Assembly: GCF_001949145.1 (NCBI RefSeq)
Contig: NW_019091486.1
Coordinates: 511,359 to 575,358, forward strand
DNA: 64,000 bases
Source of the DNA: Acanthaster planci
Lineage: Eukaryota > Echinodermata > Asteroidea > Valvatida > Acanthasteridae
Direction of reading: 5' to 3'
Under the pieces are notes generated by a model. The model saw only the letters and a list, made by a program, of their open reading frames with translations. It made no database searches and was not told where the DNA came from. Positions within the stretch are counted from its first letter, which is position 1. Each line of letters begins with the position of its first letter. A program made the position numbers and the translations under genes. Shown here in pieces: positions 58,481 to 64,000 of this stretch.

Positions 58481-58924
58481 ATTGTGGCAAGGGTTACAGG
58501 CTAGTAGATACACTCAATTTGTCTGCGCAGTCCAAATGATGATTTGCACCGTCAGTTCTCTGCGACATAATAGACCAGTTTGTGGCCCGTGCACTGGAGG
58601 GTTTTAAAAGAATGAGCGGTCGGCCGCGAGACTGCCAGCTTGTAGCGCGTTGGCCCTCGTGTGGTGGAGCTGAACATGAGACAATCAATGCGCGGCTCAA
58701 TGATGGTGCAAAGCCTGAATTGACAGACGACATTAGTCTTGTCCGAGGCAGTCTCTGCGCTTTTTGTTGAAGGAAGTTGAAGATTATCGGGCCTCGCGTA
58801 TAATGGAACTCACCGCATCATGATCAAACGTGTAGGCTTACTATCACAGTACGACACTGTTAATACCTGCAAACAAACAGCGCAAGCTATGCATACGGAG
58901 ACAACGTACATGACAGTCATGTAC

Positions 58925-59285
58925 AGTACAGCAGCCAAATTATGGTGTTCTATATCCGCCAAAATTGCGTCACGTCGTTCCGTCGTTCCGTCGCCCCGAC
59001 GCCGGGACGCGACGCTACGACGGCTCTGTCGCGTCGTGCCGTCGCGTCATGGCGTCGCTTCCTTTCTCATTACTTTTATGCTGCGTATGTATAATGCATT
59101 GCATCGTGCCGTCGCGGCGTCGTGTCGTGACGTCGTGTCGCGTCGTTACTTCGTGTCCTGCTGTCTTGCCGTCGCGTCGTATCGTGCCGTCACCCTGGCC
59201 TCGGCGTCGTGCCGTCGCGTCGTGCCGTCGCATCGTGCTCTTGCCATCGCCTCATTACTGATGGAAATAGGGGGCGCCCTTTGAG
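58925..59285 (+). mobile_element. CGTCG-rich element, copy 4
   Basis: GGTGTTCTATATCCGCCAAA, then about 250 bp of CGTCG/GTGCCGTCG strings, interrupted by TTCCTTTCTCATTACTTTTA, and ending near AGGGGGCGCCCTTTGAG. Frames of up to 154 codons on both strands are low-complexity by-products of the repeat. Confidence 0.6.
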
Positions 59286-60772
59286 ACAGAGTTAAGTTTA
59301 ATACCACTACAGATACCATTTTTTCATGATAAAATCTTGTAGGGCCTATGGGTGCATTCTACCAAATCGTTGGGTTTCTGTGTGCGAGCTCATTAAGGCT
59401 GGTTCACTATAGTACTTGGCGCAAAAGCGACAAGGCACAAACGCGAATTTGTGACGTTAGATCAAATATTCGCTCTGCAAATTCGCAGTAGTTGAACACA
59501 GATATTTCGTGACATCCGATTTCCTTGGCTTTCATGTCCACCTAAAGTATGTAACGGTCTTTACACATGTGTATGTCGTACGTGGTACATTTTTCGCCTT
59601 AACTTCCTTCTCGATCTCTAAGTTTTAACAATGTTAATATACACTTTCCTCTGCATTAGGCACCTGGTAAAGAAAGCAAAGAATTTTAACAATCCACTGA
59701 TTCCCTTACTCTGCTCTTATCTTACTCTGTTCTAACTTTACCGTATGAGGGAGACAGTGTAGGTTGCGACACATGGTTGTAGCACCCCCCCTTTTAATTA
59801 TCAGTCAACGGTAGTTAAGTATACAGCTATTCTATTTTGGATAGGCCTACATTTACATGACTTTCGGATCTTGTTTGGTAGGAACAATAAGAGGCATAAC
59901 CAAGTCACAAAAACGCATCACCAATGACCAAAGCTGGAACAAGTTCATGGTTCGGGTCCGCGACCATAATGCATACATTTCATAGAGTAGGCCTAGTTTG
60001 TGAATCAACAAAGTGCAGTTCCCACTATAGTCAGGTTCCCAGACCTGATGAATTTAACTTTCGATTCAAGTGTCCCGTATCACCGAATGCCATGCGACAA
60101 AAAATACGAATTCCCTCGCTTTCCGAAAAACAACTCCAATCTTGTTGTTGTCAACATTTGGATTGCAGCGCGTTGGTGGTGGTTGACTTTCCAATTCCTA
60201 TACCAAGCTGAGCCCCGAAGATATTATTCAAAATATCAGCTGTCATCGCCGCTTTCTAAGTGAAGGGAATCGCTGGTGGCTGCTGTCATGGAACGCGCGT
60301 CAAGATACAAGAACCAGGCGCAGACACCCCTTCCCTTAGGTCTGAGTCAAGAAAGGTAAAGGAAAAATAGGGAAAATACTTTCCAATTATAACTAAAGTA
60401 AATTTAGTAAACAAGATAGCATCCCACTGATTCTTCCTAAAAAGAAGCGAGCGAGCAAGCGAGCAAGCGAGCGTAACTTACAAATTGGAGATCATAGTTC
60501 ACAATTAAAAAAATCGGCCTAACCCCCCTCCCGCGGAAGAAAAAATCCTGGACCCCCCGTGGCACTCACTGTCTCCGTGAAGTAGCACGAATTTAGTTTA
60601 CATTAGAAACGCCATTACAGTAATTTTCTTTTAATTTTACCTCAACAACCATGTACATACATTTTCATTGGCTCCACTTACCTCAAGCTACCATAAGATG
60701 TCAAAATGAGGCTAAAAGTGTATGCCAATTGCGTGTTTTATAGTGTGCATTTTGGTTGTCTTTTAAAGCAAC

Positions 60773-61891
60773 GATGGGTGACTCGAGTCCAATTTTTTGG
60801 GACTCGTTACTCGGACTCGGCTAGTGATTGACTAGGACTACTTACTGGACTTGAATCAAGTCCATTCAAAACCTTTGTATAAAATTCAGAAATTTCATTG
60901 AAAATGCTGTCCCCTACTTGTAGTCCATAATTGTTTGGATACGACCCATATTTTCGGGTCCAGGCTAATGGCAGGCATGTGTAAAAAGTGCGCTGCGTAA
61001 CCGATTCGACAGAGTTGCCTGTGCAGTGCAGCGTCTAAACGTTTTTCATGCATGAAGGACTGACTTGCTCGCAGTCAGGTATTTTTCTTGTGACTTGTGC
61101 CAATCATCATTGCACAACAGATTGAGAGTGACAGTGACACCGTAAAACGTCTTCTTGGCCTGGATTTTTCTCTCTCCATTTCCTGGTCATATCAATAGAT
61201 TGTAGTTATTTGCAAACAAAAACTACAAATATTGCCAGGATATTACTGGCCCCACTCGTCCAGCTAAGATGCAGGCAGCAATAAGGCATTTTTGGAATAT
61301 TTTCTATTATTCGTCAGACTCGGTGGCGACCATCATTGAGCGCTTTTAAGTGCCTGAAGTTAAATCTCCTTCTGTGTCCTTCCTCCATGGTATAACTTTG
61401 TGCGGAGTAAGCATCCTTCAAAATAAGAACTGTACCGTCTAGACATAGGGAGCCAGTCAACTCTGTCTGTAATCAACTTGGTCTGTGTCAACTTGGAAAT
61501 ATTGTTCACAGAGTTTACATTTCTGTATTTTCCAAAAAAAATTGCCAATAACCAGGCCTTTATGACCGAACTAATAAAAACAGAGCATAACCGAAGAAAA
61601 GTCGCGTCCAAGTTGAAAATATTCCAATTTTTCTAAAGGGACCGAGTTGGCGTGGGACCGAGTGGACCCAGACTGAGTTTGTTACGGACCGAGATGACCG
61701 TATTAAAAAAAATCATGCGCGTGGCACAGCGGTGTACTTCAATGTTGTGTTGCCAAATGACCTTGATGTCCTTCAATTCAAACAAAATCTTTGGTGTGTC
61801 CAAGATTTGAACCCAGGAAGGCAATATTGGGACTCGGCTCGGACTCGGACTTGGCCCGGACTCTGATTAAATGGACTCGACCCCATCACTG
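60773..61891. mobile_element. hAT-like element with GGACTCG-type ends, 1.1 kb
   Basis: Starts GATGGGTGACTCGAGTCC and ends GGACTCGACCCCATCACTG, with subterminal GGACTCGG/GACTCGG repeats. The interior has no intact transposase. Related in termini to 11562-11749. Confidence 0.5.
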
Positions 61892-62511
61892 TCTTTTAGT
61901 GATGTCCTCAATACGCCTCCGTACAAAGGATGAGGGTGTACCTCCAATACTTGAGAAGGGATGGTTTGCATAAAGTGAAATAGATTGTTTTGATGTAAGG
62001 ATACCAGTGGTGTGGGGGGAGGGGGAGGCGTGGTCCTCTCCCTCCCGCCTGGCAGAGGTCCGTACCCCCTAGTGCCCTCAAAAAGTAAAGTACCTTTGTG
62101 CTAGCCCAAGATCGTTGGCTTTACTTTCCCAGTGCACCTTGTGTACCTCCCCCCCCATCCAAACTTCACTCCACTCAACAGCAACACAGGTCACGTATGC
62201 ACGCAAAAAACGGAAGTACGCGTTTTAATTTGTGTCCTTTGTGCCCCTAGTGTACGTCTGGTAACTTCCACCGTCATTTTTGACTTTCCATTTTGGCGGG
62301 CATTTTCCAACAGACTGGAAAGTGATAGTGCGATACGTGCCTATGCTAATTACTTATTTCTTCGGGGGTTTTATGTTTGCAAAATACAGTCTTAAAAGGC
62401 CATGCGCAGTGGTGGCTCCAGACCCTACAGGTTCGGGCCTTGACAAATCTTATTAGGGGAACGATAGTTCTATCCACAGCTATAGAAATAAAGGCAGAGC
62501 CGATTGACTGA

Positions 62512-63049
62512 CTATTGAGCTCTTTTCTGTGAGGGACCTGAGAAGTTTCTGGGCTTTTCTCAGTGACAGTTCTCACGCTTGAGACCTGCACCTTGATGGG
62601 CTGGCAGTCACAGCAACATGGCTCCTTGTGGGATAACTTCAGCCCTGTTTTGTTGGCTTTAGAGTTCATACCAATTTGGGCAAACTTTTAGACGTCAAGG
62701 GTTTCTTTCTTTTGGTTTCTTTTTGGTTACAATTTCATTGCTGATTGACACCTGGTAATTATCGAAGGGAGCCAAGCCACAATCACCTCGAGCCCATTTT
62801 CTGCCTGGTTTTGCGCATCCTATCCTCCTTCATTGGCAGATGGATCTCCACCCTCCTGACAACTGTAGCAGGACCGGACTGCTGTTTATTTCTTTTCTTT
62901 TCTTTTTTTTTTTTTGCACGAAAGACCATGCGCAGTGGTGACCCCAGACTCTACAAGTCTGGGCCTTGACAAATCTTGTTAGGGGAGCCACATACCCAGA
63001 GAACTAAAGGCAGAAAGGATTGACTTGTCTTTTTGTATCTTCCTTTCAG
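62512..63049 (+). repeat. Duplicated region upstream of the Ly6 signal exon, copy B
   Basis: Matches 37607-38148. The preceding 62394-62500 is itself a diverged repeat of 62925-63030 (GGCCATGCGCAGTGGTG.., GGGCCTTGACAAATCTT), so this arm was partly duplicated again. Confidence 0.85.
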
Positions 63050-63097
63050 GTCGTGTAGTAATCACATTGGCTATCTTCATGGCTGCGCTGGTTCTTG
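63050..63097 (+). CDS. Ly6 gene B, signal-peptide exon
   Basis: 48 bp between ttcag and gtaagt; same length and phase as 38149-38196, with only hydrophobic-for-hydrophobic replacements. Confidence 0.82.
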
Positions 63098-63487
63098 GTA
63101 AGTGTAACTTTTACCTTCAAATTTTGTGATCAAGCGAATTTCCCAGCCCGTATTCTTCCTGACTGATTGGGATGGGGACTTATTATGGTTATTGCTTAAC
63201 TGTAGTCGTAACGAAATTGTTTGGACTGTGTTGTAACCTGGAATTCCTTATTATTATCAATCGATTGTTGACCCCAACTCTCGGCACGGGTCCGTGATTT
63301 CCCCCCTCTGTGATCACTACAGTGAGCGGCCTAAAGTGCCATGTCTGCCACAACTTTAAGGGGGATGAGACATCTACTTCCTGTTGCGACAACCCCGGGG
63401 TGTCAGAGCTTACCTTGGAATGCCGCCCAGCAGACCGAAACGATGTGACCAGATGCAGTAAAACTGAAGGGACTTTGACCAATTCGG
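63050..63487 (+). CDS. Ly6/uPAR-domain protein, gene B (5' exon not found, 3' exon outside window)
   Basis: Exons 63050-63097 (RVVITLAIFMAALVL signal core) and 63323-63487 (VSGLKCHVCHNFKGDETSTS, CCDNPGVSELTLECRPADRN, DVTRCSKTEGTLTNSG) join in phase 1 and end in phase 1 before gtaagc. Spine, six cysteines and exon phases match gene A. It is two codons shorter at the exon 2 end and differs at many surface-loop positions (for example FNVVGNEA against HNFKGDET), as expected for diverging Ly6 paralogs. The exon with the last cysteines and GPI signal lies beyond 64000. No frameshift or stop in the visible part, so it looks functional. Confidence 0.85.
63323..63487 (+). CDS. Ly6 gene B, first half of the LU domain
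   Basis: Follows cactacag. Reads VSGLKCHVCHNFKGDETSTS onward to TNSG|gtaagc. 165 bp against 171 bp in gene A. An upstream in-frame ATG (63310) lies in the intron and is not the start. Confidence 0.88.
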
Positions 63488-63700
63488 GTAAGCACACCTT
63501 AAGCTAACTTGGGCTTGAATTGTTCTCAGTGGCGTATACGTGTGTAGAAATTTTTCGCTTGAGGGTGTGGTGGTGGTGGTAGGGGAATGACATGACCATT
63601 TGAAAAGCAGGAGGGGGTGACAAAATGTGACCATTTTATAGAGGTCGATGTTCATGATATTGTACATCTGTAATAATTATGTATTCAAAACAACATATTT

Positions 63701-64000
63701 AGCTGGTTCGGCAGTTCAGCCGAACCAGACATTGTAATAGTTCTGTTTTTTTTCTTTCCTTTTTTTTAGCTGGTTCGGCAGTTCAGCCGAACCAGGTATT
63801 GTAGTCGTTCTGTTTTTTTTTTCTGTCGTTTTTTTAGCTGGTTCGGCAGTTCAGCCGAACCAGGTCTTGAAATCGTTCTGTTTTTTTTTTCTTTCCTTTT
63901 TTTTAGCTGGTTCGGCAGTTCAGCCGAACCAGGTCTTGAAATCGTTCTGTTTTTTTTTTCTTTCCTTTTTTTTTTTTTTTTTTTTTTTTTTTCTTTTTCA
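63701..64000. repeat. Satellite of perfect hairpins with T-rich spacers, 67-69-bp unit
   Basis: Four units, with the arm CTGGTTCGGC starting at 63703, 63770, 63838 and 63907, each followed by a 6-base loop AGTTCA and the exact complement GCCGAACCAG. Then GT(A/C)TTG..GTTCTG and a run of T/C-rich sequence. The array runs to the window end in poly-T. Arms are fully conserved while spacers vary. Confidence 0.9.

Noticed and set aside
58576-58770. GC-rich 62-codon plus-strand ORF after the sixth ~1 kb unit
   Set aside because: An equally long frame runs on the opposite strand and there is no recognisable domain. Could be an exon, but there is nothing to support it.
58820-59284. 154- and 98-codon frames in the CGTCG-rich element
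   Set aside because: The CGTCG repeat has no stop in several frames on both strands, giving low-complexity Arg/Ser/Val strings.

Overview
This window looks like nuclear DNA from a multicellular animal. Genes are split into short phase-matched exons with gt/ag introns, intergenic space is large and AT-rich, and small repeats are abundant: MITEs with long inverted arms, tRNA-derived SINEs, minisatellites and tacatgtacatg tracts. The genes recognised are a Bcl-3/IkB-type ankyrin protein, selenoprotein S, a galactose-3-O-sulfotransferase and two Ly6/uPAR proteins. Together with the repeat style they suggest a marine invertebrate deuterostome, perhaps an echinoderm. That placement is inference; no marker in the window proves the species.

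Layout. 108-8449 (+): 3' six exons of a Bcl-3-like IkB protein, with 6-7 ankyrin repeats and a Ser/Pro-rich tail carrying nuclear-type basic motifs. 13754-18529 (-): selenoprotein S, convergent with the first gene; the in-frame UGA (Sec) is followed by one Gly codon and the real stop. One coding exon of this gene is present twice beside a minisatellite and a 25-N gap. 18530-23882: no gene recognised; several inverted-repeat elements. 23883-28265 (-): complete coding sequence of a Gal3ST-type sulfotransferase in four exons. 28336-38148: intergenic and repeat-rich, with a 1.1 kb repeat, part of a ~1 kb unit family, tandem tRNA-type SINEs and MITEs. 38149-41837 (+): Ly6/uPAR GPI-anchored protein, start exon not found. 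41838-62500: about 20 kb without a recognised gene, holding second copies of the 1.1 kb repeat, four more ~1 kb units, CGTCG-rich elements, a 757-N gap and an AT-rich island with broken ORFs. 63050-63487 (+): first two exons of a second, tandemly duplicated Ly6 gene that runs off the window. 63701-64000: satellite of perfect hairpins separated by T-rich spacers.

The genes do not form a pathway. They are independent eukaryotic genes: nuclear NF-kB regulation, ER-associated degradation and redox, Golgi glycan sulfation, and cell-surface Ly6 proteins. The exon models were built by hand from splice sites, reading phase and remembered family resemblance; no alignment or transcript evidence was available.
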